Of a DNA stretch of 64,000 nucleotides, positions 36,625 through 49,417 are shown in pieces (the stretch's first letter is position 1; the number at the start of each line of letters is the position of its first letter). The notes beneath the pieces were generated by a model. The model was given only the letters and a program-made list of their open reading frames with translations, searched no databases and was not told the DNA's origin. The DNA comes from Escarpia spicata. Lineage: Eukaryota; Annelida; Polychaeta; Sabellida; Siboglinidae. The position numbers and the translations under genes are program-made. The stretch lies in contig OZ023214.1 in assembly GCA_963995525.1 (NCBI GenBank), positions 30,574,224 to 30,638,223 on the forward strand, in the 5' to 3' direction.

Positions 36625-37012
36625 GGGGCACTGTATAGATTGCGCTATTCCACGGCATAAGTATTTTGTCGGCCGACGCTTGGCGTCTGCAGCTATTTAT
36701 AGAACAGTCTGGTACAGGCGATATATTTGTCGTCGTTAATTCTCGGGAACATAGACAAGCGTGCGCTGCATCTAGTGATTGTGTTGTTGGTAAGGATTTA
36801 TTTATTTATTGTTGTTAGTTTGCAACAGTATATGTCATATATAAATCCTTATCAACAACACAATCACTAGATTCAGCGCATGCTTGCATTGTGTTCCCTA
36901 AAACTAACGACTGCAAACATATCGCCTACACGAGACTGTTCTAGCCGCAAACGCCAAATGTTGGTCGACAAAATACTTCTGCCGTGGAATAGCGCAATCT
37001 ATACAGGGCCCC
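36625..37012. mobile_element. Foldback/MITE-like element, 388 bp
   Basis: The two ends are inverted copies over most of their length: ggggcactgtatagattgcg at the left, cgcaatctatacagggcccc at the right, meeting near 36816 (arms ccttatcaacaacacaatca). No ORF. ATTA occurs near both edges but is not a clean target duplication. Confidence 0.85.
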
Positions 37013-37266
37013 ATTAAACTTTTGTTGTTGTTTAGTGCCTTTTAATCACATGCATATTCACTAGGTGACAGCTCTTGTGGCTGTCAACGATTCCACATTG
37101 ACGTTCTTTGGTTATGCTCGAGCAGAAACAAAAGACTAAGTGTGAATAAGCATGATATAAATACAAAACAAGGACAAATTTAACTAAACAAAGTGCAATC
37201 GATGTCGCGCGCAACAGTTGGCCTGCTAACTGATATATGTAGTCGCCAAAGTACAAGTAAAACGTG

Positions 37267-37340
37267 CTGATCTTGGTGGCTAAGTTGGTAGCGCGTCAAG
37301 CAACTAATTTTAGGGTCCTCGGTTCGAATACCGTAGAGTT
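37267..37340 (+). repeat. tRNA-like SINE head
   Basis: Has an A-box-like tggctaagttggtagcgcg and a B-box ggttcgaatac at tRNA spacing, but the acceptor stem does not pair and no CCA-like end follows. Read as a degenerate tRNA-derived repeat, not a functional tRNA. Confidence 0.5.
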
Positions 37341-38016
37341 CTCGAAACTGTTGTTTGTGTTCATTTAGTTTAACATTCATTTTATTTTGTATAATACTAT
37401 TTCGTAATTTCAATTCGTTATCGAAAACATACATAATTTGTAAACATTCTGAGGGATAGACGTGTTAACTGGCAGTGAGCAATCAAAACGTGATTCTAAG
37501 CCAGATTATCTTCCCGGCGAAATCACGCAGCCGGGAGAGAGTCGGCTAAGTGAGACTAAAGTAAACGTTATTTGAGTTTTCCTATACAACATATGCTTCT
37601 CTATGACACAAACTATTTCACACCACGGTATAGCCTGGAACAGTTGCGCAAATTAACTTAAATAATTAGCCTCTATGTACTGTGTCTATAAATATGCTAT
37701 AATACATTGCACAAAGAGTAATTCAACGAGCAGACGCTAAGCAATGGATGATGTACAAACTAGTAAATGGCTTTGTTGAATACCTTTAATTTTAATGGTT
37801 ATCTCGTGGCAAAACATTTGGCATTTGCTGGAACAATTATTCTTGTAAATTCTGTTACTAGACAACAACATTCTGTTGTCTACTGTATCCACCACTCAGA
37901 TGCAATTACCACTTATATTCTTTTTCCACAGTACCATTCGACTTTGGAATTCCCTCCATCAATATTGTAAGTCTAAACAGAACAAGAACAAGAACAACAT
38001 CCAGACATTGCACTAT
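37341..38016. other. Unassigned intergenic stretch
   Basis: No domain-bearing ORF, repeat or RNA structure recognised. Confidence 0.5.
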
Positions 38017-38180
38017 GCATGTATGTAGGCCTGTATGCATGTATGTATGTGTGTATGTATGTATGTATGTTTGTATGTGTGTATTTACGTACGTATGTAT
38101 GTATGTATGTAATTATATATGTATGAATGCATGTATATATATATATATACGCTGTATATACATACATACAGACATACGTA

Positions 38181-38256
<76 letters not shown>
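38017..38256. repeat. Compound microsatellite: (TGTA)n then (TA)n
   Basis: Mostly tgta repeats to about 38135, then about 34 TA dinucleotides at 38186-38254. Open frames here are repeat artefacts. Confidence 0.97.
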
Positions 38257-38259
<3 letters not shown>

Positions 38260-39149
38260 CACATAGTTCCTGTTTGCCTGCCAGACCACCGCCTGTATCC
38301 TCAGCAAATTGAAGCTAGGGGTGGGTAAACCGGAAGAAAGAGAAGAAGAAGACGAAGAAGAAAAAGGATTACTCGATGGTAACTGCATGGCCCCATAGGT
38401 TTTGAAGAAACTGTGCAGCTATGACTTCTCGAAGCAACTGACTGTTGTCTATTAACTGTAGTGTAGGTACATCTCTTTTGAAGAACATTAATTTGGATGG
38501 ACTTGCGTGCAGGCCCCCATCCCAATAACTCCCGATACTTTCTAGAATCGGTAAATCGCTTGTTCAAGGTTGCGTAGTTATTCACATGGGCCACCCATTC
38601 GTATACATCTAACTCACGTCGATTTGGTCCATGCTACACTTAAACATGACCTATAAACAAAGCAAAATGGTAGGCAGCTAGACATTTCCATCACGCCACT
38701 TGGAAATGTAAGCGAGTTATCATAGTAGCAGTTTGTAGAAGTGCCTTCTACATTGGTTGCTAGGTGGCAGCAGAAATATCGAGGGGATAAACCTATCTCC
38801 ACCCCACCAATACTATTTGGGGGCTCAGCCTCCAAGCCCCCCTTGTTCCGACGCCTATGGTAGTAACTACATAACTAAAAAAAATGCAATTTTAGTGATG
38901 GTCCTACATATTATTTTTCAAATTTTGTCATGTGGAACAAAGCACACTGCATACTTTGGCCCCATTACTACATATTATATGGCATGCTAGTTTTAAATGT
39001 ATATTTATAAATACCGTTTACATATATGGGATCATTGAACCTACTAGGGCTTTGTCTCGGGTGATCACCCAAAGTCACCCAAACTACTCTATGTTCAACA
39101 TGAACAATATTTACTTATTTGAACAATGAACATACATACTATCACATTA
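38257..39149. other. Unassigned intergenic stretch
   Basis: A short purine run (agaagaagaagacgaagaag) at about 38336-38365. Nothing else supported. Confidence 0.5.
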
Positions 39150-39899
39150 TCAGCAAGACCACAAATCGTCATCGTACAAGGCGACTGGAAGAGTAAAGTG
39201 GGCCCAGACGTCCACGTACACTGGTCTGAAACAGTTGGGAAATTTGGTATAGGAGAAACCAACGAAAGGGGACTCCGCCTCCTGGAGTTTGCAAGCAGCC
39301 ACAGACTGACCCTGGCAAACACACTGTACCCACACAAGCTCTCTCGCAGAACAACATGGCACTCACCAAGCGGCCTGATTCACCATCAAATGTATTTCAT
39401 TCTGACACCTCGTCGCTTCAAGTCCAGCATTAACAAAACACAGACCAGGACATTCCTAGGAGCTGACATAGGCAGCGATCACGAGCTGTCTTGCTTACAT
39501 CGAAGCTCACGTTAAAAAATAAATATCATGCGGCACAGCCACGTGTCAGGTTTGATGTCAACAAGCTGAAAAATCCCGAAATGGCTCCAGTATTTCAGGC
39601 TCAGATAGGGGGGGGGGGAGGTTGCGGCACTCAATCTCCTGGACAATGACATCAATGTCCCCACTAACAACTTCAACGAGGTAGTCCGCAATACAAACGA
39701 GGAGGTACTGGGTCGACAGAGGAGAAGGGGCAACCTTGGGTCACAAACAGCATCCTTGATCTCTGTGTCGAAAGACGAGAATTTAAGAATACAGACTGTA
39801 CAGCCCAGAGTCACGGGACAATACGGAAGGAAATGAAAGCAGCCAAAGAACAATGTATTGAGGAGCAAGCCTCCAACACACCGAAGAACCTGACCAAGC

Positions 39900-40233
<334 letters not shown>

Positions 40234-40866
40234 CAGAAACATTGCCTATTTTAAGGGAAGAGGTGGAAGAAGCCATCTGCAGTATATCAGTAGGAAATCA
40301 CAAGGAGCAGACAACATTCCAGCAGAGCTGCTCAAACATGGTGGCGAAGGAATGGTCACTGCAATGACAGCCATTTGCCAAAAGATCTGGGACTTCAAAC
40401 AGTGGTCAAAAGAATGGACACAGTCACTCATCATCCCATTACCTAAGAAAGGAAATTTTCGGAAGTGCCAAAACTACCGAACCATTAGTCTCATTAGCCA
40501 CCCAAGCAAGATCCTGCTACGCATCATTTTGAACCGGTTGTAAAAACAATAAGAATAACTACTAGCAGAAGAGCAAGCCGAATTCAGATTCCGGAAGAAG
40601 TACCGCAGAACAAATCTGCAACTGCAGAATCCTGATCGAAAAGCACATGCAACACCAGAGAGCCTGCTCCACAACTTCATAGACTTCAAGAAGGCTTTTG
40701 ACAGGGTGTGGTACGAAGGTCTCTGGCAAGTGCTAAGGCGCTTCAACTTTGAAGAAGGCATCACTTAAGTCATCAGCGCGCTGCATAACAACGCCAACAG
40801 TGCGGTCTTTCTCAACAGCCAAATAGGGGAGTAGGGGGGAACACAGTCGGAGTCCGTCAAGGTTGC

Positions 40867-41463
40867 TTGCTGTCGCCAGTTCTCTTCAACATCTACCTCG
40901 AGAACTTCATGAGAGAAGCCCTCCACAACTTCAACACCACCATCTCTGTGGGAGGCAGACCTGTCAGCAACCTGCAATTTGCAGACGATATAGATCTTCT
41001 TGGAGGAAGCAACAACGACCTCCAAGATCTCACCAATAGACTATTGGATAGAGCAGTCGCTTACGGCGTGGAAGAAAGCAACGAAAAGGGCAAGCTGATG
41101 GCCAGATGCACTGAAAACACCACTGTTGATATCACGACGAACGGCCAGAAGCTGGAGGAAGTGGATGCGTTCAAATATCTCGGCTCCACACTCACCAAAG
41201 ATGGACGGTCGGAGAAAGAGATCCAGATCCGAATAGCCCTTGCGACAGCAGCAATAACCAAACTCAGTAAGATATGGAGAAGCGTTATCATCAGCTTCGC
41301 AACTAAGATCAGATTGTACAGGGTCCTTCTTGTCTCCATCCTGCTCTACGGCTGCGAAAGTTGGACACTGACGAATGCAATGACGAAAAAGATACAGGCG
41401 TTTGAGACCAAGTGCTCCAGACGCCTGGCTGCACATATCTTGGGCCGAGCACAAGACCAATGA
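40867..41463 (+). pseudogene. LINE A reverse transcriptase palm/thumb fragment
   Basis: 198-codon open frame with RT block LSPVLFNIYLE, the catalytic FADDIDLLGG, then FKYLGSTLTKDGRSEKEIQI and LYGCESWTLT, as in the C-terminal RT region of RTE-type LINEs. It has no start of its own and shifts frame near 41450 into the terminal ORF (41402-41788, EHKTNDFVRNRITALTGPQE). Confidence 0.85.
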
Positions 41464-41800
41464 CTTTGTCCGAAACCGGATCACTGCCCTGACAGGTCCA
41501 CAGGAGCCACTCCTCGCAACAGTGAAGAGGAGAAAGCTGGCATGGTACGGCCATGTCACACGCCACGACTCTCTTGCCAAGACAATCATGCAGGGCACTC
41601 TGGAGGGCAGCAGACGGAGAGGCAGGCAAAGGAAGACCTGGATGGACAACATACGGGAGTGGACCGACCTTTACGTCCAAACGCTAGTGAGACTTGCGTT
41701 AGACCGTCCGGGCTGGAGAGCATTCGTTGCGACTGCGTCCCTCGTGTCTCCCGTACGACCTGACAGTTCTCGGGATGAACTGAACTAAACTGAATATCAC

Positions 41801-41872
41801 TTTACGTGGGGTAAGGCTCCATGTTAATGCATAGGTGTTACCAACTCGGAATCATGACTTGTTTGCTGTAAG
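41801..41872. repeat. 72-bp direct repeat, copy 1 (copy 2 at 42574-42645)
   Basis: Both copies have ttaatgcatag, gttaccaactcggaatcat and gtttgctgtaa. The 700 bp between shows no ORF or LTR-like ends. Confidence 0.75.
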
Positions 41873-43040
41873 TAACAAGGCATATATAAGTTTGTATCAG
41901 AACTTTGTATTCAGCCAACAAAATTAATATATACATAATCATAATACATATACATACAATGTGTAAACGATGTGCATTAGCCTATATAATTCTAATACAT
42001 AACACAACCTCAACAGCAAAGATGGGGGAACCAACCACACGCAGGTGGCGGAACCCGCCCTACACATGACAACCATCCATGTTTAAAGATTATGCTTTGC
42101 TGAAATAAGGGGAAAGCGTCACAGCGCCCCAAACCCCTTGTACACATTAGTGCGTCACGCTGACACTGGGAGTGTACATTGCAATTAACTAACATACAGC
42201 AAGACTAAATTAAATACTTTACTATGTGCAAATACCATATAACTTACGACTCAAATTGTAATTCGATGCATACATTATATATTAATAAATAAAATCGCCA
42301 GATCTTCAAACAGCTTACAAACCTATCCTACCCGAATTAACACAAACACAGGTGCAGATGGGGCAGGTGGGTGGGAAACAAAATATAGATATCAATGACA
42401 ACAAACGGATTACCTTTTCACACTGACAATTCCAAGTGGGGAAGCGGCAATGGGGCTGCTGCCTTTATATAGTGAGGCATTGTCACTAGGTCCACCGTGA
42501 ATACCGTAAATTTAATATTTAGGATCGGAGCAATGCCCACGTAAAAGTCATTTAACTTGCGTCATAATGGCATATTTACGTGAGAAAAGGCTCCTTGTTA
42601 ATGCATAGAAGTTACCAACTCGGAATCATAACTCGTTTGCTGTAACTTTATTATTTTGCAAGGTCCAGCCAGCAGAATAATAAACGTAGGCTATAACAAG
42701 CGAATACAATGTTTCGTGTTTTACGCCGTTTAGCTTAAAATTGCATATTGCGTAAAAAAAAACCTGTATATGGTGTCAAATAATGTGAATATCTTCTTCC
42801 TTTGAAAGAGCTGGCGTCTTGAGAACGATTTAGCCCTGATATGTATATATTCAACTGTATTGTAATGTAGCCTGTGCGCCGTATACTTAAAATCAGGTTA
42901 AAATCTTGATAGATTAAAACAGTTAAAAACTACACATGTACACGGGCGTGCGTGTTGCCTCGATGGGTTGCTGGCAGTGCCTGTCTGTAGGTTGTGTAAG
43001 CTATACACATTTGTTTCAGTTTAGTTCCAACGTCCATAAA

Positions 43041-43558
43041 GTCTTCAACCAGCTGAGGACAATTTGAAACAAAAATAAATTTACCTTGAAATCTAAACTC
43101 CGCTTTTATATCTCAAACGTTATACCAACCCTCCTATATGGATGTGAAACATGGCAACTAAAAACAAGCCAAGAAAACAAATTTGATGCATTCGACACTA
43201 AATGCCTGCGAAACATCTTGGGCATACACTGGAGCGACCATGTGACGAATATAAATATCCGGATACGATCAGGACAACCTCTGGCATCATCTACTGTCTG
43301 CAGAAGACGAATGAGCTAGCTCGGCCATGTCACAAGGCTCCCACCTACTAGACCTGCCCAACAAGCGCTATGGTGGATACCAGCTGGCCAGAGAAAGATG
43401 GGACGACCACGAATGATCTGGCGCCAAACAATTGACCGCGACCTACAACTGGTCAACAAAAGTTGGAGCGACGTCAGAACACTAGCAAGCGACATATCTG
43501 GATGGCGTGCTTTGACTGCCTCATGCGTCTCTAGACGCGGGAGCCGTCAAGTCTAAGT
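43041..43558 (+). mobile_element. 5'-truncated LINE copy (LINE E) with 11-bp target duplication
   Basis: Encodes the last part of a LINE: FYISNVIPTLLYGCETWQLK, FDTKCLRNILGIHWSDHV, and near the end GWRALTASCVSRRGSRQV plus stop. acgtccataaa occurs exactly at both edges (43030-43040 and 43559-43569). At least one in-frame stop (TGA for an expected Trp near 43070) and a frameshift mark it as dead. Confidence 0.88.
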
Positions 43559-43569
43559 ACGTCCATAAA

Positions 43570-44904
43570 TGTCCCGGTGTACAAAAAAAGAGAAGGACAC
43601 TTAGGGTCTAAAGGTCAACACAGCGGCAACACAGTTGATATACTTTAAATTTTCACTGATATATTTCATAAAAGTGGATTGCTTTGGGGCACCTACTGAT
43701 TGAAAATAAAAAAATAATTGCCATCCCCCATACTGACACACGCAATGACGCGACTGCTGACGTCAGAGCCGAAACAAACCTTCGACGTCACCTCGCGACG
43801 CAACGTAGCCGCGACTCAATCTTGGCTAGAGAAAAATCGTATTCTGTGCATTTTACAGAATATACCTACAGTCAGAACGAATATTAGAATTATGAATATT
43901 GCCATCACAACACAAGGAGGTAAGGCAACGACTAATAATCAGATGTTTATATGATGAATATCAGGAACTTTAGGCCTACAACTGTTATTTCTTTATCTTC
44001 TCGTCCTGAGAAGCTGAAGAATGTACCTTTTACAACACTTTGCCGTTGTTTTTGGTCGTGGTTGAGTCCTGTCCATGACTGGATAGACCTAATCTTAAGT
44101 ATACAGGTTTAACAATATTAAAGCAGTAACCAGATAACCATTCAGAGCAAGTGGATATTGTAGCCTTTGGTGTATTGAAAGGCCAGTATTATATATATAT
44201 TTGTGTGTGTGTATGTGTGCGTGTGCGTGTGCTTGTGCGTGTGCGTGTGTACCTTTCGTAGATAGAGCACCAGTTTGGCAATGTTGTTTACTTGTTTTAA
44301 ACAAAGTTGGCAAATATTTCCAAGTCTTCATCTGCTTGCCCCTCTTTCTCTTGCCATGCACTCTGTCGAGTAGGATGAATTAATTTGTTAGGCCAGTGGA
44401 CCTCATAACATGACCAGGGGCCTACCATTTCAGTTAGCGTCTTATTAGGTCTTACTACAGACCGAAGATCTTCGTGCGCTGTATGTTTTGACCGATTGTT
44501 TGATTACAGACTTGCGTTGGTAACACGATCTAAACTACACTGGGTCAAAGCATTCTGTGCTGTGGACCAATTAAAGTGGTTCACACGTCAACACCGATAT
44601 AATAAGTAAGTCAGTATTTTATTAGTTGTATACAACAATACACTATACATATAACATTAGATAGCCTTTGCAAACATTCAGTCAATTTGTAAGTGGGGAA
44701 ATTAAGGCAGTAGGTCCTGTGGACTGAACTAAATTGCCAAGATTTATTTGTTTGCAATTCTAACCTAAAGCAATGATCAGTAGATGGCGCCACAGCTACA
44801 CCACAGGACTATAACATGTGACGAAATGTGATATCCCGTCAAATAGTAGGCCCCTATGACGTCTGGGTCACATCCACGATGTACCTACCGTATGCATTGG
44901 CGTC
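43570..44904. other. Unassigned stretch left of the nested elements
   Basis: Contains a GT-rich microsatellite at about 44193-44250. No domain-bearing ORF. Confidence 0.5.
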
Positions 44905-44950
44905 GGTGTCGCGCTTACATTTATCCGGGCGTTAAATTTTATCCGGGTGA
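44905..44950 (+). repeat. 46-bp inverted repeat, left copy
   Basis: gtgtcgcgcttacatttatc, cgggcgttaaat and atccgggtga match the reverse complement of 55418-55463 with about three mismatches. Confidence 0.85.
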
Positions 44951-45485
44951 TGTTTATGTGCATATGTAAGGCATAATATTTGGCACCAGTAGATCATGAT
45001 AAATAATATCCAGTAGTTAAATATGTTTCGTTTGTTGTCGTAATACAAGCGTTATAGTTAGAGTATATACTTATATAACATAACATAACATAACGTTTAT
45101 TTGACCTCATATAGGTACACAATTAATTTGTTTTTGACTTATGCTGTAATAAACAACAAATATAAACATTATGCAGACATACATAAACGAATATCATTAT
45201 ATGTTCAACATACTATTCGGAAAATACATACAAACGCATGTGCAGCTATTATGGTATTGGTGTACCATAGATATTAATCATATAGCTTATTCAATCGGGG
45301 TCGGTGACTCCTATTAAGACACCATTGTCGCTATCATAGGAGCCACCCTATTTACGTGATAATTTATGTGGTCATTTTACAAGGTGTCTATCTCATGTAT
45401 GTTTTTTGGGGAGTGCTTGTTTTATGTGAGAATGTAAGTTTGTATGTGTGCTGGTTGCCTGAAGCTAGCATCAAATGTATTATAT

Positions 45486-45806
45486 TTAATGGTTCTGTTG
45501 ACATGTGTAGCAATTTGATAGAGTGCATGAATCGTTATATTTGTGTAACAAGTGTGTTTTTATATAAAATGAGAAGCCTCGCAAACTGTGAGTATATATT
45601 TTGTCTTTGATTATATCGGGGGTGTCATTTATGGCATGTGGTAGGCTGTATTTGAGACATTTCATTGCAAATTCATGCTTAGTTCTAAAAGTATGTATAT
45701 AATTTTTTTCACGAGTATTATAATTATGTATGTTTACACTTGGGATAATTTGCCAGTTAAGTAAATAAGGAGGTAACATTTTATGGATGTATTTAAAGTA
45801 AAATTT
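45486..45806 (-). pseudogene. LINE J C-terminal RT-end fragment
   Basis: Encodes KYIHKMLPPYLLNWQI, HNYNTREKNYIHTFRTKHEF, LKYSLPHAINDTPDIIK and a stop; this is the common end of jockey-like LINE polyproteins. It connects to LHELKFYF at 52419-52440 once the insertion is removed. Confidence 0.85.
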
Positions 45807-45807
45807 A

Positions 45808-46281
45808 CTCACTGACGCTGCTACACGAATATACCGAGCAAACGCAACCAAGGCGATTATTCAGCTAGGGGGTAATGACCTCAATAAGTCCGACTGTAAT
45901 CCAGGTCAGCTGGCTAAAGATCTTCTGAACATCGCTCGACGTTTGATCCAAGTTGACGGTTTCGCTAAGCCTAAGCCTAAGCCTAAGGTGGCCATTTGCC
46001 AATTATGTTATCGATACCCCCCTTCCGGTTCGCGCTCGTACACCGCAGCGGCAGTCAAGTACCCTCTTCGCCCTCGTTACAACATTCTTGTTGACGAAGT
46101 CAACGCCGAATTGAGGCGTTTAATTTCATTTTTTCCAAAAATCCAATTTTGGAAACATCGCGGTATGCTTCTCGACCACAAATCCCTGATTAGCGATGAT
46201 GGAGTACATGTTGGCCCGGCAGGGGAACGACTGTACTTCCGTTCTATCCGCGGGGCGGCGCTGTTTGTAAGCAAGCATTGA
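45808..46281 (+). pseudogene. SGNH/GDSL-type hydrolase domain fragment of the Ngaro-like element
   Basis: 157 codons open to a stop at 46279-46281. It has block III GGND (IIQLGGNDLNKSDCN, 45868-45879) and the catalytic Asp-His block (DGVHVGPAGERLYF, 46198 on). The GDS block with the nucleophile Ser should lie upstream and is missing, cut off at the insertion edge, so it is catalytically incomplete. SGNH hydrolases are known companions of Ngaro-type elements. Confidence 0.82.
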
Positions 46282-46569
46282 TCTGTCAGGCTAACTTTGT
46301 CGTAGGTTGGCTCTAGCATCGACTATGTGTTAATTGTAATTAGCTATGAATCGTGCATACGAGTATGAGCACATCCCGAAACTTAGAAAGTATTGATTAC
46401 AGTGCACTAATACGAACTTTCACTTGTGTAGGTAGGGCGCTATAGCGGGAGCATGGCTCCGGTGTCCACACTAGTGACAGTTTGTTAAATTGGTTCCTTG
46501 ATATTTTAAGTAAAGTTAATTATTAACTACATTACAAGTTTGGAGGTGTTCGTGTTTATTAGATAAGCA

Positions 46570-47040
46570 GTTTCTGGTTCGAAATTATGATATTGTCGAT
46601 TGTCAGCCTCTAGATGTCGAGGTACCAGAACTTGCTTATTCATTTGGTGGATCCACTCAGTGATTTCCATTGCTACCACATCTCAGCTGTGTTTGGAGAT
46701 GTTATTCAATGCATGTTAAACAGCTTCTGGTTCGAAATTATATATTCGAGTGATAACCTCGGGGTTGAGAGGTACCAGGACTTGTTTGGATTTTTATTGT
46801 AAGCATCTCCTGGTTCGAACTTGTATTGTCGATTGTCAGCCTCGTGTTTGAGAGGTATCAGGACTTGCTTTTTGTAATTGGTGGATCCATCCAACTATAT
46901 ATACGTGTCGATATACGTTGTACAACATGTCCACTTTGTTTGGATAATGTTATCCAGTTGTTGCGAAACAGATTCTGGTTCAAATTAGATATTTGAGTGA
47001 TAACCTCGTGATTGAGAGGTACCAGTATTTGTTTCGTCGA
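46570..47040 (+). repeat. Four imperfect units between the hydrolase and gag
   Basis: Repeated pattern: a ttctggttcgaa-like block, then gtgataacctcg or gtcagcctc, then ttgagaggtaccag.acttg. Seen around 46570-46640, 46725-46795, 46800-46875 and 46965-47040. The cctc/gagg pairs could fold as short stems. Confidence 0.7.
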
Positions 47041-47203
47041 CATCTGGCAGAATAATGGATGCTTTCATTATGAACCAATATTGCATCTCACTATCAGTAC
47101 ATGTGTCTCTACTGAAATTGTCAAATATACCTCCAGGTATTGGTACAATGTTACACAGTGAGAAGTTATCGTTTGATGCATATTTTCCTGTGGCGTTGGT
47201 GCA

Positions 47204-48337
47204 ATGTTACAGATGCCACCACAACGATCACGCCATAGGACGAGAACGCAGACAGGAACGATCCGTCGTCGTGCAACAGCTGCTGCTGGGGGGCCGACAG
47301 CAGGATCCGACACCACCGCCCCAGATGTCGTTACTCCGGAAGTTGCCACCGAGGCAACACTGTCCACATCGGGTGGCATGGCGGAAGCTATCGCAGCCGC
47401 TGTCATGCGACAGCTCGAGCAGTCGGGCCGCCTATTACGGGAACCGGTCGTTCGTCCAGCGGGACAGGCGAGTCAGGCACCTGTGGCGACACCATCGACG
47501 TCCAGTCAGCACCTTGCTGCGGACGCGTCTTCTGACGATAGTGATGCTGAGGATGTTGACGCAGTCCTCAGCGGCCTGCTTGGTGGTGAGTTGTTCACCC
47601 CATTACCGACATATAATGTAGTTAACAAGCCGCTGGGGGCTAGTTTGCCGGACGCTTTAAAATCAAAGATTAGGCGAGGGGAATATGTGAATCTCCAGCT
47701 GTTGGCTAGTGAAAATGATGAGGAGGATGAGGATGATGTGTTCCAGCAGCAGCACCAGCGTTTAACTTTAGAAGTAAAGCCCATTGGCCATCAGGACACC
47801 TTATCTCTAGTTAGGCCATCCCACAGCAAAGGCATCAAAACTATAGATCAATGGGTGGCAGCATTCACGGTATATGGGGCTGTCCTCACTGAACGATCAC
47901 CACAGCTAGCTCCAGGCTTGTTTAAGCACATGGCAGATATCACTGAAATGGCACGCAGGTTTGGGGGCTTGGCATGGTATCGCTACGATAAAGCATATCG
48001 CAGGGAGATGGGGGCCAACCGTTTGAGTTATGGGCAGGTGAACTGGGATTTGAGGTTTCGCTGCCTCGAGCAGACCTCAAACAAATCAGGGGGCTATGCC
48101 TTTCGGGGCAACACCAGCCGGAGTCCCTATGTCCGCAGCAGCAAAGGCTTTCAAAAAGGCCAATGTTTTCAATTCGAGCAATTTGGCTCTTGCCTCAGAC
48201 CTGCGTGTCAGTTCAAACACGCATGTGCCAAATGTTCCGGGAAACACCCCACGAGTCGATGCACCGTACGCCCAGCCCGCCCCCAAGGGGTTGGACGCAC
48301 AGGTGCAATGCGCCCTTCCAACCACAATAAACAGTGA
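47204..48337 (+). CDS. Gag-like protein of the Ngaro-like element
   Basis: 377 codons. N-terminal basic and Ala/Thr-rich (RRRATAAAGG), acidic middle (ASSDDSDAEDVDAVL), a conserved block (IKTIDQWVAAFTVYGAVLTE, YRREMGANRLSYGQVNWDLR), and a C-terminal Cys/His cluster (CFQFEQFGSC, CQFKHACAKCSGKHPTSRC) like the zinc-binding ends of DIRS/Ngaro gags. Intact. The RT reading begins in another frame over its last codons. Confidence 0.85.
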   Translation: MLQMPPQRSRHRTRTQTGTIRRRATAAAGGPTAGSDTTAPDVVTPEVATEATLSTSGGMAEAIAAAVMRQLEQSGRLLREPVVRPAGQASQAPVATPSTSSQHLAADASSDDSDAEDVDAVLSGLLGGELFTPLPTYNVVNKPLGASLPDALKSKIRRGEYVNLQLLASENDEEDEDDVFQQQHQRLTLEVKPIGHQDTLSLVRPSHSKGIKTIDQWVAAFTVYGAVLTERSPQLAPGLFKHMADITEMARRFGGLAWYRYDKAYRREMGANRLSYGQVNWDLRFRCLEQTSNKSGGYAFRGNTSRSPYVRSSKGFQKGQCFQFEQFGSCLRPACQFKHACAKCSGKHPTSRCTVRPARPQGVGRTGAMRPSNHNKQ

Positions 48338-49408
48338 GGTATTATCCCGTTATCTGTCAACATACGACCAAGCAGAGGCATCTATTCTATTACAGGGCTT
48401 TTCCTTGGGCTTCTCTCTTCATTATGAAGGACCCCAATGCATTCGTGTTTCTGGCAACCATCAATCAGCATTGCATGCACCCACTCTAGTAGATGAAAAA
48501 ATCAGCCATGAAATTGATTTAGGTCGTGTAGCAGGCCCATTTGAAACAATTTTCAAAGTTCTCCCCTTGGTTTGGTTCCAAAACACGATCCAGGAAAAGT
48601 CAGACTCATCCATGATCTATCATTTCCGAAAGGTGATTCCATTAATTTCTATACCTCCAGAGAATTTACAACTGTGCAATATGAATCATTATACAGAGTG
48701 ATTGAGTTAGTCAGGTCATGTGGCCCAAATTGTCTAATTGCTAAGGCAGATATACAGGAGGCATTTAGACTCATTCCAATACGGCCTCAAGATTATCCAT
48801 TACTGGGATTTACATGGAAAGGTATGTTCTACCACGACAAAGTATTGCCCATGGGTTCATCAGTCAGTTGCCAGACATTCGAACGTTTTAGTCGAGCTGT
48901 CCAGTGGATTTTACAGACATATTTTCATGTTTCCAAAGTCACGCATTTGCTCGACGACTATATTTTTGTGGGTCCAGCTAATGAGCCAACTTGTCGAAAT
49001 TCATTAATTTCTTTTGAGCGTCTAGCACATGAGATTGGTATTCCACTAAACAAGGGAAAGAGGTGTCCTCCCTCAACATGTCAAATTGTATATGGAATTG
49101 AAATTGACACCACTACTATGCAGCTTCGTCTACCTGATGACAAATTAGCCAAGGCTACTTTATTAGTGAATCGTATGGTAAATTGTCGTAAAGTAACTCT
49201 GAGGGACTTGTTATCTTTGACCGGGCTGCTCTCCTATGCTTGCTTAGCTGTTTCAGCAGGAAGAAGTTTTCTACGCCGTCTCCTAAATTTAACAATTGGC
49301 GTAACTCGGCTGCATCACTACGTCACACTAAACTGTGATGCGCGTGCAGACTTGTATGCATGGCAGATTTTTCTTCAGTCTTTTAATGGGAAGAGTATGT
49401 TCCTCTAA
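48304..49408 (+). pseudogene. Ngaro-like reverse transcriptase with one frameshift
   Basis: Starts in one frame (TTINSEVLSRYLSTYDQAEA, LGRVAGPFETIF) and continues from about 48560 in another (GLVPKHDPGKVRLIHDLSF), which fits loss of one base near 48558. RT motifs: KADIQEAFRLIPI (first catalytic Asp), VLPMGSSVSCQTFERFS, and LLDDYIFVG in place of YxDD. Ends at a TAA (49406-49408) that splits it from the in-frame RNase H. Confidence 0.88.
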
Positions 49409-49417
49409 CAGAGGTTT

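Noticed and set aside
37267..37340. Functional tRNA gene
   Set aside because: A- and B-box are present, but the acceptor stem does not pair and the T-stem is imperfect; read as a SINE head.
41801..42645. LTR retrotransposon with 72-bp terminal repeats
   Set aside because: No TG...CA ends, no primer-binding site and no gag/pol between the repeats.
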